Source: Bacteroidota bacterium
GTDB taxonomy: Bacteria > Bacteroidota > Bacteroidia > 2-12-FULL-35-15
DNA length: 64,000 bases
Direction of reading: 5' to 3'
NCBI GenBank assembly: GCA_017303895.1
Contig: JAFLBF010000002.1
Coordinates: forward strand, 186,001 to 250,000
Shown: piece by piece, positions 7,624 to 16,496 of the stretch
How positions within the stretch are numbered: the first letter of the stretch is position 1
Layout: the number at the start of each line of letters is the position of its first letter
Program-made: the position numbers and the translations under genes
Notes under the pieces: model-generated
What the model was told of the DNA's origin: nothing
What the model saw: only the letters and a program-made list of their open reading frames with translations
Databases searched by the model: none

Positions 7624-9729
7624 ATGAGTGAGCAAAAACAAGACAATAAGAGTTTAAAAGACAAACTTCCCAATAAACCAAAGCTGCCTAAAACACCTTT
7701 CAATTTTTATTGGATCTATGGGATCATTGCTGTGGCATTGATCGCTTTGCAGGTAATGAATTTTAATGCCGGCTTAAAAGAAGTAAAGTCGGGCGAATTC
7801 TATGAAACAATGCTAAAACAGCATCATGTAACAAGGATCGTAGTTGTTCCTACAGATAACATTGCCGAGATCTATATTGGAAAAGACTATCAAAAATTAC
7901 CGCAGTATGCCAAAGATGGTTTGGATAAAAAGCCAAGTGGTCCGCACTATAAACTGAAAATATTATCGGTAGAATCATTTAGCAAGGATCTTGAAAAAGC
8001 TCAAAAGGATTTTTTGCCAAACGAGATCATTTATCCTGAGAAAGATGAACGCACCGATTGGGGAAGTCAGTTAAGCTGGATCCTTCCATTGGTATTGATG
8101 ATCGTTATCTGGATCATTATCATGCGCAGAATGGGTGGTGGTGGAAGCGGTGGTCAGATCTTCAATATTGGAAAGTCTAAAGCACAGCTATTTGATAAAG
8201 ATACCAACGTAAATATTACGTTCAATGATGTTGCCGGTTTAGAAGGGGCAAAGATCGAGATCAAAGAGATCGTTGATTTCTTGAAAAACCCTAAAAAATA
8301 TACCGCATTAGGAGCTAAAATTCCGAAAGGAGCGTTATTGGTTGGTCCTCCGGGTACGGGGAAAACATTGTTGGCTAAAGCAGTTGCAGGTGAAGCCAAA
8401 GTGCCTTTCTTCTCATTATCCGGTTCTGATTTCGTAGAGATGTTTGTCGGAGTAGGAGCTTCACGTGTGCGCGATCTTTTCCGTCAGGCAAAAGAAAAAT
8501 CACCTTGTATCATTTTTATCGATGAGATCGATGCGATTGGTAGAGCACGAGGAAGAAGTGTTTCTCAAGGTGCTAACGATGAACGTGAAAACACATTGAA
8601 CCAATTGTTGACAGAGATGGATGGTTTTGGAACAAATAGCGGTGTGATCATTCTTGCTGCCACTAACCGTGCCGATATCCTGGATAGAGCGTTGATGCGT
8701 GCAGGTCGTTTCGATCGCCAGATCTATGTGGACATGCCGGATCTAAATGAAAGAAAAGATATTTTTAAAGTGCATCTAAAACCATTAAAGTTGGATACAA
8801 CAGTTGATGTTGATTTCTTGGCAAAACAAACGCCAGGCTTCTCAGGTGCTGATATTGCAAATATTTGTAATGAAGCCGCATTGATAGCAGCCCGTCACGG
8901 GAAAGAGTCGATCGGTAAGCAAGATTTCCTGGATGCTGTAGATCGCATCATTGGTGGTTTAGAGAAAAAGAACAAGATCATCACCAAGTTGGAGAAAAAA
9001 GTGATCGCTTATCATGAGGCAGGACATGCCGCAACAAGCTGGTTATTAGAACATGCACATCCATTGATCAAAGTAACCATCGTTCCTCGTGGACGCTCAT
9101 TAGGTGCAGCTTGGTATTTGCCGGAAGAGCGTCAGATCACTACAACAGAACAATTGTTGGATGAAATGTGCGCTACTTTGGGTGGAAGAGCTGCTGAAGA
9201 GATCATCTTTGGAAAAATATCTACCGGAGCCTTAAGTGATCTTGAGAAAGTGACAAAACAAGCCTATGCAATGGTGACGGTGTATGGATTAAATGATAAG
9301 ATCGGTAACCTGAGCTATTATGATTCCTCCGGTGCGAATGAGTATGGATTCACAAAACCATATAGTGATAAAACAGCAGAGGTGATTGATGAAGAAGTGA
9401 GTAAAATGGTTGAAACAGCGTATGCTAGAGCTAAAAAAATACTTTCTGATAATAAGCACTTGTTAACTCAGCTTGCTGAAAAACTATTGGAAAAAGAAGT
9501 GATCTTTAAAGAGGATTTGGAAAATATTTTTGGTAAACGTAGATTTGAAAAAGATATAGAGGCAGAAGAGAATGAGAAATTGCAATCGCAAAAAACAGAA
9601 CAAATTGCGAATACAACTTCAGAATCAACATCTGTAGCAAAGCAGGAAGAGGATACAAATTCGAATCAAGCAAAAGAGGAGGATACAAAGAAAGAAGATC
9701 AGGAACCTCCTAAGACAACTTTGTTTTAA
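7624..9729 (+). CDS. ftsH: ATP-dependent zinc metalloprotease FtsH
   Basis: Membrane-anchored AAA+ protease for quality control of membrane proteins and short-lived regulators. The 701-residue protein has two membrane segments (about 28-46 and 146-166) flanking a periplasmic domain, Walker A GPPGTGKT near residue 241, Walker [13 protein letters not shown], the second region of homology with [21 protein letters not shown], and the zinc site HEAGH near 464. The C-terminal tail after about 640 is acidic and low-complexity (Glu/Lys/Gln/Thr). It follows rsfS by 27 bp and precedes the LUD gene by 3 bp, so the genes are probably co-transcribed. Confidence 0.98.
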   Translation: MSEQKQDNKSLKDKLPNKPKLPKTPFNFYWIYGIIAVALIALQVMNFNAGLKEVKSGEFYETMLKQHHVTRIVVVPTDNIAEIYIGKDYQKLPQYAKDGLDKKPSGPHYKLKILSVESFSKDLEKAQKDFLPNEIIYPEKDERTDWGSQLSWILPLVLMIVIWIIIMRRMGGGGSGGQIFNIGKSKAQLFDKDTNVNITFNDVAGLEGAKIEIKEIVDFLKNPKKYTALGAKIPKGALLVGPPGTGKTLLAKAVAGEAKVPFFSLSGSDFVEMFVGVGASRVRDLFRQAKEKSPCIIFIDEIDAIGRARGRSVSQGANDERENTLNQLLTEMDGFGTNSGVIILAATNRADILDRALMRAGRFDRQIYVDMPDLNERKDIFKVHLKPLKLDTTVDVDFLAKQTPGFSGADIANICNEAALIAARHGKESIGKQDFLDAVDRIIGGLEKKNKIITKLEKKVIAYHEAGHAATSWLLEHAHPLIKVTIVPRGRSLGAAWYLPEERQITTTEQLLDEMCATLGGRAAEEIIFGKISTGALSDLEKVTKQAYAMVTVYGLNDKIGNLSYYDSSGANEYGFTKPYSDKTAEVIDEEVSKMVETAYARAKKILSDNKHLLTQLAEKLLEKEVIFKEDLENIFGKRRFEKDIEAEENEKLQSQKTEQIANTTSESTSVAKQEEDTNSNQAKEEDTKKEDQEPPKTTLF

Positions 9730-9732
9730 AGA

Positions 9733-10386
9733 ATGCAAGATAGCACAACCTCGAAAGAGAAAATATTAAAAAAGATCCGTAAGGCACTTATCCATAAATC
9801 GACTCAAGAGATCGGTGATGTGGATAAGACCTCTGAGATATTTTCATCTTCCGAAGAACCACTGGAAATTCAATTTGCTACTAATTTTTCGGCATTGAAT
9901 GGTAAATTTGTCTTTTGTGAGAACGAGCAGGAGTTTATCGAGAGTTTTGACTTTATCGCAAAAGATAATGAGTGGGAAAATATTTTTTGTTTGGAGCCAA
10001 AGATCAAAGAACTTTTACACAAAGGGAATATCAAATTTTCTGATCAGGAAGCAGATCTTTTAAAAACTGACATCGGGTTGACACTATGCGAATGTTTGGT
10101 AGCCCGCACAGGTAGTGTGGTGGTATCTTCCAAGCAATTGTCCGGTCGCAGGGTGCCTTTCTATTCCAATTTTCACATTGTTGTTGCTTACACTTCTCAA
10201 TTGGTTGCAAATACCAATGATTCATTAAAGTTTATCAAAGAAAAATACAATAATCAATTACCTTCTATGATCTCCACGATCACCGGGCCGAGCAGAACGG
10301 CCGATATTGAAAAGACCTTGGTGCAAGGAGCTCATGGTCCACGCGAGATCTTCGTGTTTTTGATAGATGATATTCATGTTTTATAA
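9733..10386 (+). CDS. LUD-domain protein (LutC/YkgG-like)
   Basis: 217 residues. The C-terminal half has the LUD/DUF162 signature: CECLVARTGSVVV, a Ser/Arg loop (LSGRRVPF), and the end motif ISTITGPSRTADIEKTLVQGAHGP. LutC proteins belong to the LutABC lactate oxidation complex, but neither lutA nor lutB is here. Instead the gene sits between ftsH (3-bp gap) and cdsA (10-bp gap), an order I associate with Bacteroidota. The specific role is therefore uncertain and lactate use should not be assumed. The N-terminal 90 residues are variable and rich in charged residues. Confidence 0.82.
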   Translation: MQDSTTSKEKILKKIRKALIHKSTQEIGDVDKTSEIFSSSEEPLEIQFATNFSALNGKFVFCENEQEFIESFDFIAKDNEWENIFCLEPKIKELLHKGNIKFSDQEADLLKTDIGLTLCECLVARTGSVVVSSKQLSGRRVPFYSNFHIVVAYTSQLVANTNDSLKFIKEKYNNQLPSMISTITGPSRTADIEKTLVQGAHGPREIFVFLIDDIHVL

Positions 10387-10396
10387 AACGATCTAG

Positions 10397-11212
10397 GTGA
10401 ACAATTTTTTTAAACGGACACTAACAGCAGGGGCTTTTGTAGCAGTTTTATTGGGCTGCACCTATTATAATCAAGTATCGTTTTCCATTCTATTTTTCTT
10501 GATCACCGTGATGGGAGTTTGGGAGTTTTATACACTTTCCGAAAAGGGGGCGAATAAACCTCAAAAAGTGTGGGGGACAGCTGTTGGTGGAGTGGTATTT
10601 GCTTCAAATGTACTTGTTGCTTCCGGCTATGTTGCACCTACATTTTTAGTCATTAACATACCTTTGTTGTTTTCCATTTTCATTATTGAATTATATACAA
10701 AAGCTGCGAACCCTTTCCGGAATATTGCTTTTACCCTTTTGGGGATCATTTATGTGGCAGTTCCTTTCTCCATTTTGAACTATTTAGTTACTATGACAGG
10801 CACCTACAATTATGAAGTGCTTTTTGGTTTCTTTCTGATCTTATGGAGTAATGATACCGGTGCGTATTTAGCAGGTTCTGCTTTCGGGAAAAATAAATTG
10901 TTTGCACGAGTTTCGCCCGGTAAATCATGGGAAGGTAGTGCAGGTGGTGCTTTAGTCAGTTATATTGTTGCTTTTATCATCTCGGGATGGTACACATCTG
11001 TTTCCTTGATCGATTGGATGGTAATTGCTGCCATCTTGGTGGTTATTGGTACTTTAGGTGATCTGGTGGAGTCGTTGTATAAACGCAGTAAAAATGTGAA
11101 GGATTCAGGGACTTTATTGCCAGGTCATGGAGGTATTTTGGATCGATTTGACAGTTTGATCATGGCTGCTCCCTTTGTATTCACTTATTTATACCTTCAA
11201 AAGGTGTTTTAA
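10397..11212 (+). CDS. cdsA: Phosphatidate cytidylyltransferase (CDP-diglyceride synthase)
   Basis: Makes CDP-diacylglycerol from phosphatidate and CTP at the inner membrane, the branch point of phospholipid synthesis. It has 271 residues, a GTG start and about eight hydrophobic segments. The family signature lies near the C terminus: GDLVESLYKRSKNVKDSG followed by LLPGHGGILDRFDSL, with the two metal-binding Asp residues, and SPGKSWEGSAGG upstream of it. It is the last gene of the rsfS-ftsH-LUD-cdsA block; the spacing to gdhA (122 bp) suggests a separate promoter for the next gene. Confidence 0.95.
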   Translation: MNNFFKRTLTAGAFVAVLLGCTYYNQVSFSILFFLITVMGVWEFYTLSEKGANKPQKVWGTAVGGVVFASNVLVASGYVAPTFLVINIPLLFSIFIIELYTKAANPFRNIAFTLLGIIYVAVPFSILNYLVTMTGTYNYEVLFGFFLILWSNDTGAYLAGSAFGKNKLFARVSPGKSWEGSAGGALVSYIVAFIISGWYTSVSLIDWMVIAAILVVIGTLGDLVESLYKRSKNVKDSGTLLPGHGGILDRFDSLIMAAPFVFTYLYLQKVF

Positions 11213-11334
11213 CGATAAAAAATGTACATTTAACGATAAGTTTTTAGATAGTTTATTATTTTTTTTAAATTCGCAAACCTTAACAATGTTCCTTTTGGGA
11301 ATAAAATAGAATAAAGGAACCTAACAAAAAGATT

Positions 11335-12612
11335 ATGACAACAAAAACAAGCACAAAAGCAGCCGAAGAACACGAAAGTATGTTTGATGCAGTACTTGCT
11401 CGACTTGATGTTGCAGCAAAGATTTATGGATTATCCGATGATGTTGCTAATATTTTAAGAAACCCGCAAAAACAAGTAAAAGTGAGTCTTCCGGTAATGA
11501 TGGACGATGGTAAAATGCAGGTTTTTGAAGGTTTCAGAACTGTCCATTCTACTATTTTAGGCCCATCTAAAGGTGGTATCCGTTACGCAATGGATGTGTG
11601 TGATGATGAGGTAAAAGCACTTTCAGCATGGATGACATTCAAATGTGCAGTTGCAAATCTGCCCTACGGTGGAGGTAAAGGTGGTATCAAATGTGATCCA
11701 CGTAAAATGAGTGTTGGTGAATTGGAGCGTTTGACAAAAGCTTATACAGTTGCTATGGCAGATGTATTTGGTGTTGATAAAGATATTCCGGCTCCAGATA
11801 TGGGAACAAGTGGAAGAGAAATGGCATGGTTAGTAGATGCCTATAATAAAGTTCATCGTGGCGATTTTCCTGGTGTTACAACCGGAAAACCTGTTGGAAT
11901 GGGTGGTTCATTGGGTCGTGATGCGGCAACAGGAAGAGGTGTGATGATCTCAACTTTGGCTGCATTGGCAAAAATGAAATTAGATCCTAAAAATGTGACT
12001 GCTGCAGTCCAAGGTTTTGGTAATGTGGGTTCACATGCTGCTCGTTTGTTAAATGAGCAAGGTATCAAGATCTGTGCAATTGGTGACCATACAGCTACGC
12101 TTTGGAATGAAAAAGGAATTGATATCAAAGCGGCTTTAGACTATGTAAAAGCAAACGGAAATGTTTTAAAAGGATTTACCGGTGGAGTGGAGATCAAGCC
12201 TGCTGAATTATTAACTGCAAATGTTGATGTGTTGGTTCCTGCTGCATTACAAAATGTAATTACAGAAGAGATTGCTAATAACATCAAAGCGAAGTTGATC
12301 GTAGAAGGAGCAAATGGTCCAACAACTCCAGAAGCAGATCCTATCTTGCAAGAAAAAGGAATTATTGTAGTTCCGGATATCTTGGCGAATGGTGGTGGTG
12401 TTACTGTTTCTTATTTCGAGTGGGTTCAAAATAAATACGGACACTATTGGACAGAAGCAGAAGTAAACGCAAAACACGATGCTTCAATGAATGCAGCATT
12501 CGAGAATGTATGGAATAATGCAGCTCATTACAAAACTAGCATGCGTATTGGGGCTTATATCACTGCTCTTAAAAAAGTAGAATTAGGGATCAAAGCAAAA
12601 GGCTGGTTCTAA
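11335..12612 (+). CDS. gdhA: Glu/Leu/Phe/Val-type dehydrogenase (glutamate dehydrogenase)
   Basis: 425 residues of the hexameric 'short' glutamate dehydrogenase group. Substrate domain: KGGIRY followed by LPYGGGKGGIKCDP with the catalytic Lys near 115 and PAPDMGTSGREM with the catalytic Asp near 155. Coenzyme domain: Rossmann motif VQGFGNVGSHAARL. Oxidative deamination or amination of glutamate links nitrogen and the TCA cycle. NAD versus NADP preference cannot be decided by eye. It is a single-gene unit closed by a perfect terminator hairpin. Confidence 0.93.
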   Translation: MTTKTSTKAAEEHESMFDAVLARLDVAAKIYGLSDDVANILRNPQKQVKVSLPVMMDDGKMQVFEGFRTVHSTILGPSKGGIRYAMDVCDDEVKALSAWMTFKCAVANLPYGGGKGGIKCDPRKMSVGELERLTKAYTVAMADVFGVDKDIPAPDMGTSGREMAWLVDAYNKVHRGDFPGVTTGKPVGMGGSLGRDAATGRGVMISTLAALAKMKLDPKNVTAAVQGFGNVGSHAARLLNEQGIKICAIGDHTATLWNEKGIDIKAALDYVKANGNVLKGFTGGVEIKPAELLTANVDVLVPAALQNVITEEIANNIKAKLIVEGANGPTTPEADPILQEKGIIVVPDILANGGGVTVSYFEWVQNKYGHYWTEAEVNAKHDASMNAAFENVWNNAAHYKTSMRIGAYITALKKVELGIKAKGWF

Positions 12613-12625
12613 TATTTCATATAGC

Positions 12626-12666
12626 AAAAAAGAAGGGCGAAGAAAATTTCTTCGCCCTTCTTTTTT
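12626..12666. terminator. Bidirectional terminator between gdhA and the reverse-strand 12678 gene
   Basis: A perfect 20-bp inverted repeat around a single central base (12646), core GAAGGGCGAAGAAA, with A-rich left and T-rich right ends, so it can end transcription from either convergent gene. Confidence 0.92.
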
Positions 12667-12677
12667 AAGATCTTTTC

Positions 12678-13151
12678 TCAAGGAGCATTCACGGTTTCCA
12701 ACTCTTCGAAGCTCTCAATTTTCAATTGTTTGACTTTCCCTTTAACTGTATAAAAAATAATTGCCCCCGAGCTAAAGTCCTCTACTTCCACCATATTATT
12801 CGGAGGAGAGTTGGGTCTACCGCCACCTCTTTTTTTGTTGGTGCTAAATGTAATCTGGTAATTGCCTTTGTCCTTTTTGCAATAGCATTTTACCGCTTGA
12901 TAGTTAGGTGAGGTAGCGTTCATATCATCCACTTTTACAACATTGAATTTTAATGATCGTCCTAATGGTGTGTGAACCGAATCAATGCTCCATTTGAAAT
13001 TTTTGTCTTTTTTAAGCAGAACTGTATAGTTAATGGTTGAGCCGGGAGCGGCACCATGATTGATCTGCTGCTTAGTTGCTTTTGTTAGCTTTAGTTCCTG
13101 TGCATTTAGTACAGAATGAAATGCCAATAGAATGATTAAAAGATGTTTCAT
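12678..13151 (-). CDS. Hypothetical secreted protein
   Basis: 157 residues from the ATG at 13149-13151; a TTG two codons upstream is the less likely start. Signal peptide of about 17 residues (MKHLLIILLAFHSVLNAQ). The mature protein is beta-rich and basic, with a CYCKKDKGNYQITF segment containing its only two cysteines and an Arg/Gly/Pro/Asn-rich linker (KKRGGGRPNSPPNN). I do not recognise the family. It is probably periplasmic or outer-membrane associated. It converges on gdhA. Confidence 0.6.
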   Translation of the reverse strand: MKHLLIILLAFHSVLNAQELKLTKATKQQINHGAAPGSTINYTVLLKKDKNFKWSIDSVHTPLGRSLKFNVVKVDDMNATSPNYQAVKCYCKKDKGNYQITFSTNKKRGGGRPNSPPNNMVEVEDFSSGAIIFYTVKGKVKQLKIESFEELETVNAP

Positions 13152-13159
13152 AAGCAATA

Positions 13160-13473
13160 TTTGATAGAACGAAAATAGTGAATCAAATGCAATGCCTTTC
13201 TATTTTTGATTAAATAATAGTCTAGCAGACTGATATTAATCATTTTGTTATTTATAAAAAACACGAACCTTCGCTCAAAATTATACTTTATGGATGAGCG
13301 GATCCTTTCCTTAATAAAAGCTCAAACAGCCTTAACGTTCGCTACAGTTAAGGATGATATTCCGTTTTCTTAACGTTTATCTGGCGCAGATTAGGCGTCT
13401 TGAAAATTCCTTTGGACTGTTATTACAGCTAGTTGGAATAAATGAACATGGAATAAAAACTAACTATTTTTTT
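13160..13473. other. 314-bp gene-free region upstream of tryptophanase
   Basis: The forward frame of the next gene is open back to 13354, but the stretch before 13474 encodes no tryptophanase-like residues. The region contains no tRNA or convincing hairpin. It presumably holds promoters for the divergent 12678 gene and for tnaA. No TnaC-like leader peptide with a Trp codon was recognised. Confidence 0.4.
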
Positions 13474-14856
13474 ATGAGCGAATTCAAAACAATTATAGAA
13501 CCATTTAAAATTAAAATGGTAGAGCAGATCAACGTTACTTCAAAAGAAGAACGATTGGACTTTCTTAAACAAGCACACTACAATCCTTTTCTGTTGAATT
13601 CAGATAAAGTGATGATCGATTTTCTTACAGATAGTGGAACCTCAGCGATGAGTGCAAATCAATGGGCCGGTATCATGCAGGGAGATGAATCCTATGCAGG
13701 AGCAAGTAGTTGGCATCATATGCGCGATACGATCTATGATCTAACCGGGCATGAGTATATCTTGCCAACGCATCAGGGAAGAGCGGCTGAACGAATATTA
13801 TATGGTTATTTAGGTGGGAAAGGAAAAACATTTATTAGTAATACCCATTTTGATACAACACGTGCCAATATTGAGTTTTCCGGAGCAGAAGCTATTGATA
13901 TTGTGATTGAAGAAGGTAAAGCTCCCAAGACATTTCATCCTTTTAAAGGAAACATTGATACTAAAAAGTTGGAAGATTTGATTATTGAAAAAGGAGCAGA
14001 GAATATTGGTGGTGTTATTCTTACTGTCACCAATAACAGTGGTGGTGGGCAGCCGGTAAGCATGGAAAATGCAAAAGATGTTGCTGCTATTTGCAAAAAG
14101 TATAATGTTCGATATTTTTTAGATTGCTGTCGTGTAGCTGAAAATGCTTACTTCATCAAGCACCGTGAGAAAGGATATGAAACTAGCACCTACAAAGAAA
14201 TAGCTCAGGAGTTATTCGCATTAGTTGACGGCTCGATCATGAGTGCCAAGAAAGATGCTTTGGTCAATATGGGAGGTTTTTTGTCCTTGCGTGATGAAGA
14301 ATTAGCTTCTGCATGTAAAAATTTGTTGATCATTACAGAGGGTTTTGCAACCTATGGAGGCTTGTCGGGACGCGATATGGAAGCGTTGGCAATTGGTTTG
14401 AAAGAAGTGTTTGAACCCGATTATTTGCATTATCGTATCCGTAGTACAGCTTTTTTAGGTGAGAAGTTAAAAGAAATGGGAGTTCCGTTGGTGTGGCCTA
14501 TTGGTGGGCATGCTGTATATATTGATGCTAAAGAGTTATATCCACATATTCCCGTGCATGAATACCCTGGACAGGCATTGGTTTGTGAGTTGTATTTAAA
14601 AGGTGGCATCAGAACAGTTGAGATTGGATCGGTCATGTTTGGAAAATACGATGAAGAAGGTAAACTTATTCCTTCGCCTATGGAATTGGTTCGCTTGGCC
14701 ATTCCTCGAAGAGTATACACTCAAAGTCATATTGAGTACGTTATTGAAGTATTTGAAAAGATCATGGAGGATCGTAAAAATGCCAAAGGGCTAAAGATCA
14801 TTGAAGAACCGAAGTTTTTAAGACATTTTACGAGTAAGTTTGTGAGGGTTGCTTAG
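13474..14856 (+). CDS. tnaA: Tryptophanase (tryptophan indole-lyase)
   Basis: PLP enzyme that splits L-tryptophan into indole, pyruvate and ammonia. The frame is open from 13354, but the ATG at 13474 gives the family start (FKTIIEPFKIKMVE) and a normal 460 residues. Motifs: LTDSGTSAMS, PTHQGRAAE, TNNSGGGQPVS, and MSAKKDA carrying the PLP Lys (pair at 259-260). It is close to both tryptophanase and tyrosine phenol-lyase. Three positions known to separate them read as tryptophanase: Asp in HFDTT (phenol-lyase has Thr), Ile in VEIGS (Arg in phenol-lyase) and His in LRHFT (Phe in phenol-lyase). There is no adjacent transporter gene. Confidence 0.9.
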   Translation: MSEFKTIIEPFKIKMVEQINVTSKEERLDFLKQAHYNPFLLNSDKVMIDFLTDSGTSAMSANQWAGIMQGDESYAGASSWHHMRDTIYDLTGHEYILPTHQGRAAERILYGYLGGKGKTFISNTHFDTTRANIEFSGAEAIDIVIEEGKAPKTFHPFKGNIDTKKLEDLIIEKGAENIGGVILTVTNNSGGGQPVSMENAKDVAAICKKYNVRYFLDCCRVAENAYFIKHREKGYETSTYKEIAQELFALVDGSIMSAKKDALVNMGGFLSLRDEELASACKNLLIITEGFATYGGLSGRDMEALAIGLKEVFEPDYLHYRIRSTAFLGEKLKEMGVPLVWPIGGHAVYIDAKELYPHIPVHEYPGQALVCELYLKGGIRTVEIGSVMFGKYDEEGKLIPSPMELVRLAIPRRVYTQSHIEYVIEVFEKIMEDRKNAKGLKIIEEPKFLRHFTSKFVRVA

Positions 14857-14860
14857 CAAA

Positions 14861-14890
14861 AAAAGCCTCAGTCGATCGGCTGAGGCTTTT
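14861..14890 (+). terminator. Rho-independent terminator after tnaA
   Basis: Perfect 11-bp stem AAAAGCCTCAG (14861-14871) / CTGAGGCTTTT (14880-14890), eight-base loop, T-rich 3' side. Confidence 0.88.
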
Positions 14891-14892
14891 AA

Positions 14893-14926
14893 TTTTGCTG
14901 AAACATCTCTTTTTTTGCTGAAACAT
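14893..14926. repeat. 14-bp direct repeat with 20-bp period
   Basis: TTTTGCTGAAACAT occurs at 14893-14906 and at 14913-14926. It lies just after the tnaA terminator and has no obvious gene partner. Confidence 0.5.
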
Positions 14927-14972
14927 TTCTGAATCAAAATTGATAAAAATCAAGAATTCTTGAATACTGCTT

Positions 14973-15019
14973 AAAATCCAAAAGCCTGTATAACTATGTT
15001 ATACAGGCTTTTGGATTTT
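14973..15019. repeat. Perfect 22-bp stem hairpin
   Basis: The arm at 14973-14994 is exactly complementary to 14998-15019 with a three-base TAT loop. The arms begin AAAATCCAAAAGCC and end GGCTTTTGGATTTT, so either strand carries T-rich flanks. It could be a bidirectional terminator, although the tnaA terminator already lies 80 bp upstream. Confidence 0.8.
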
Positions 15020-15042
15020 CTTGAAGCTATTAAGCTTACCAA

Positions 15043-15059
15043 GTGATCCCGCTGGGATT
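15043..15059. repeat. Second copy of the tRNA-Lys 3' end
   Basis: The 17-mer GTGATCCCGCTGGGATT at 15043-15059 is identical to 15213-15229, which is the 3' acceptor/T-arm end of tRNA-Lys, and has the same orientation. The rest of the tRNA is absent: after the shared stretch the sequence runs into GCTGGGA...TCCCAGC (15051-15077), a hairpin. No gene lies between the copies. Confidence 0.8.
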
Positions 15060-15101
15060 AGCTTCGCTGTTCCCAGCTTATCGTGTGCGATATCTCAATC
15101 C

Positions 15102-15128
15102 CGCTCCTTTTCAAGGAGCGAAGTTTTT
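15102..15128 (+). terminator. Terminator-like hairpin in the tRNA-Lys spacer
   Basis: Stem CGCTCCTT (15102-15109) / AAGGAGCG (15113-15120), loop TTC, followed two bases later by a T-run. No forward gene ends here, so its role is unclear. Confidence 0.5.
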
Positions 15129-15171
15129 TATTTATATTTCTTACAAAAGCGAGCTTTTGACGCATATAAAT

Positions 15172-15202
15172 AAAAAAACCCAAGCCTTTTCGGCTTGGGT
15201 TT
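15172..15202 (-). terminator. Rho-independent terminator of tRNA-Lys
   Basis: Perfect 11-bp stem AAACCCAAGCC (15176-15186) / GGCTTGGGTTT (15192-15202). Read on the reverse strand, it lies 11 nt past the tRNA 3' end and runs into T7. Confidence 0.85.
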
Positions 15203-15213
15203 GAGATCTTATG

Positions 15214-15286
15214 TGATCCCGCTGGGATTCGAACCCAGGACCCCTACATTAAAAGTGTAATGCTCTACCAGCTGAGCTACGGAATC
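15214..15286 (-). tRNA. tRNA-Lys (anticodon TTT)
   Basis: 73 nt without encoded CCA. Acceptor stem GATTCCG / CGGGATC (one G-T pair), D-arm TAGCTCAGCTGGTAGAGC, anticodon loop CTTTTAA giving anticodon UUU, T-loop GGTTCGAATCC. All four arms fold normally. The 3' end is duplicated downstream at 15043-15059. Confidence 0.97.
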
Positions 15287-15516
15287 TAATCTACACTTAA
15301 ATTGTAGTTCCCTTTTTGAATTGGGAGTGCAAATATAAAGGCATTATTTTATTTTGCAAAACCTTTTTTAAAAAAATAGGAAATAATTTATTACTGCCTG
15401 ATTTTCAGGTACTTTTTCTTCTTTTGTTTCTGTAAAATCAAGGTTTAATTTTATGTTGAGCGTATGGGCAGATGTTGTACATTTATGGTGTAATAGTCAG
15501 ATCATTAAACACGAAT

Positions 15517-15975
15517 ATGTCGATTGACTTAGAAATAAAGCCTTGTGTTGGTCTTTGCGGACTGCTTTTCGGTGCTTCTATGAAGGATGCAGAAAAGTTA
15601 TTCGGAAAAGCGGAAGAAGTGGCTTTGTTCGATGACGTGGATGATGCGAAATCTACCGTTTGGCATTATTGGGAAAATGGGTTTTCATTGTTCTTCGATG
15701 AAATGAACAGTCAAATATTTTGCTGTGCAGAGATCGATAATCCCGAGGTGACCATTTGGGGGAAAAGAGTGTTTGACTTGAATGAAAAAGAGATCATCAA
15801 TTTGTTTAAAGAAAATAATTATAAATTGTTCGAAACCGAAGTGCACGAATGGGGAGAAAAGCGTTTAAGCTTTGATGATGCGAATATTGATTTTTATTTT
15901 GAAAAGAATAAATTAACTTCCATTAATTTTGGAAAACCGTATATGTCTTCACAAATTTTAATTCTACCAAACTGA
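15517..15975 (+). CDS. Hypothetical protein, coupled to shikimate kinase
   Basis: 152 residues from the ATG at 15517 (the frame is open from 15472 but lacks a convincing start there). Acidic and soluble, without signal peptide. Its N-terminal part LLFGASMKDAEKLFGKAEEV reads like a helix that recurs in small regulatory or immunity-type proteins, followed by alternating beta strands. Family not recognised. The stop codon overlaps the aroK start (TGATG), which suggests translational coupling. Confidence 0.6.
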   Translation: MSIDLEIKPCVGLCGLLFGASMKDAEKLFGKAEEVALFDDVDDAKSTVWHYWENGFSLFFDEMNSQIFCCAEIDNPEVTIWGKRVFDLNEKEIINLFKENNYKLFETEVHEWGEKRLSFDDANIDFYFEKNKLTSINFGKPYMSSQILILPN

Positions 15976-16496
15976 TGGCGAAAATATTTCTTGTAGGTTA
16001 CATGGGTAGTGGAAAGTCTACTGCCGGTAAAAAGATAGCTGCAAAGCTGAATTTCGAATTCATTGATCTCGATAAATTTATTGAGGAAGAATATGGAATG
16101 AGTATCTCTGATATTTTTGCTCAAAAAGGGCAAAGCGAATTCAGAGCCATGGAGCACAATTCATTAAAAAAGATCGTGGGCTTAAATAGGAACATTCTTG
16201 TTTCCTGTGGTGGCGGTACACCTTGTTATTACAATAACATGGAGTTCATGAATTCGAATGGAATGACCATCTATCTAAAGATGAGTGCCGATGCATTAGC
16301 CAACAGGTTGATCAATGCAAAAGGTCATCGTCCTTTAATTGATGGTAAGACACATGATGAATTAAAGAAATTTATAAACGAGCATTTAGAAAAGCGTGAG
16401 GATTTTTATCACAAAGCGCAATATACTGTAAAAGGGAAAGATCTAAATGTAGATGAACTTGTTGATTTTATTCAAAAGGAAGTGGCTTTAGCTTAA
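15975..16496 (+). CDS. aroK: Shikimate kinase
   Basis: Phosphorylates shikimate at the 3-OH in the chorismate pathway. The 173-residue protein has P-loop GYMGSGKSTAGKKI (about 8-21), DLDKFIEEEYGMSISDIFAQKG with the shikimate-binding Asp and Arg region (EFRAME), the Walker-B-like VSCGGGTPCY, and the lid GHRPLI. It overlaps the previous small gene by one base and the reverse-strand phosphoribosyltransferase gene by 9 bp at the 3' ends. Confidence 0.95.
   Translation: MAKIFLVGYMGSGKSTAGKKIAAKLNFEFIDLDKFIEEEYGMSISDIFAQKGQSEFRAMEHNSLKKIVGLNRNILVSCGGGTPCYYNNMEFMNSNGMTIYLKMSADALANRLINAKGHRPLIDGKTHDELKKFINEHLEKREDFYHKAQYTVKGKDLNVDELVDFIQKEVALA

Noticed and set aside
13354-13473. 40-residue extension of tryptophanase
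   Set aside because: No similarity to the family before SEFKTIIEPF, which is the normal start.
14857-15213. CRISPR array or regulatory RNA in the hairpin-rich spacer
   Set aside because: Hairpins are all different in sequence and irregularly spaced, without repeat-spacer structure or cas genes. No known riboswitch shape was recognised.
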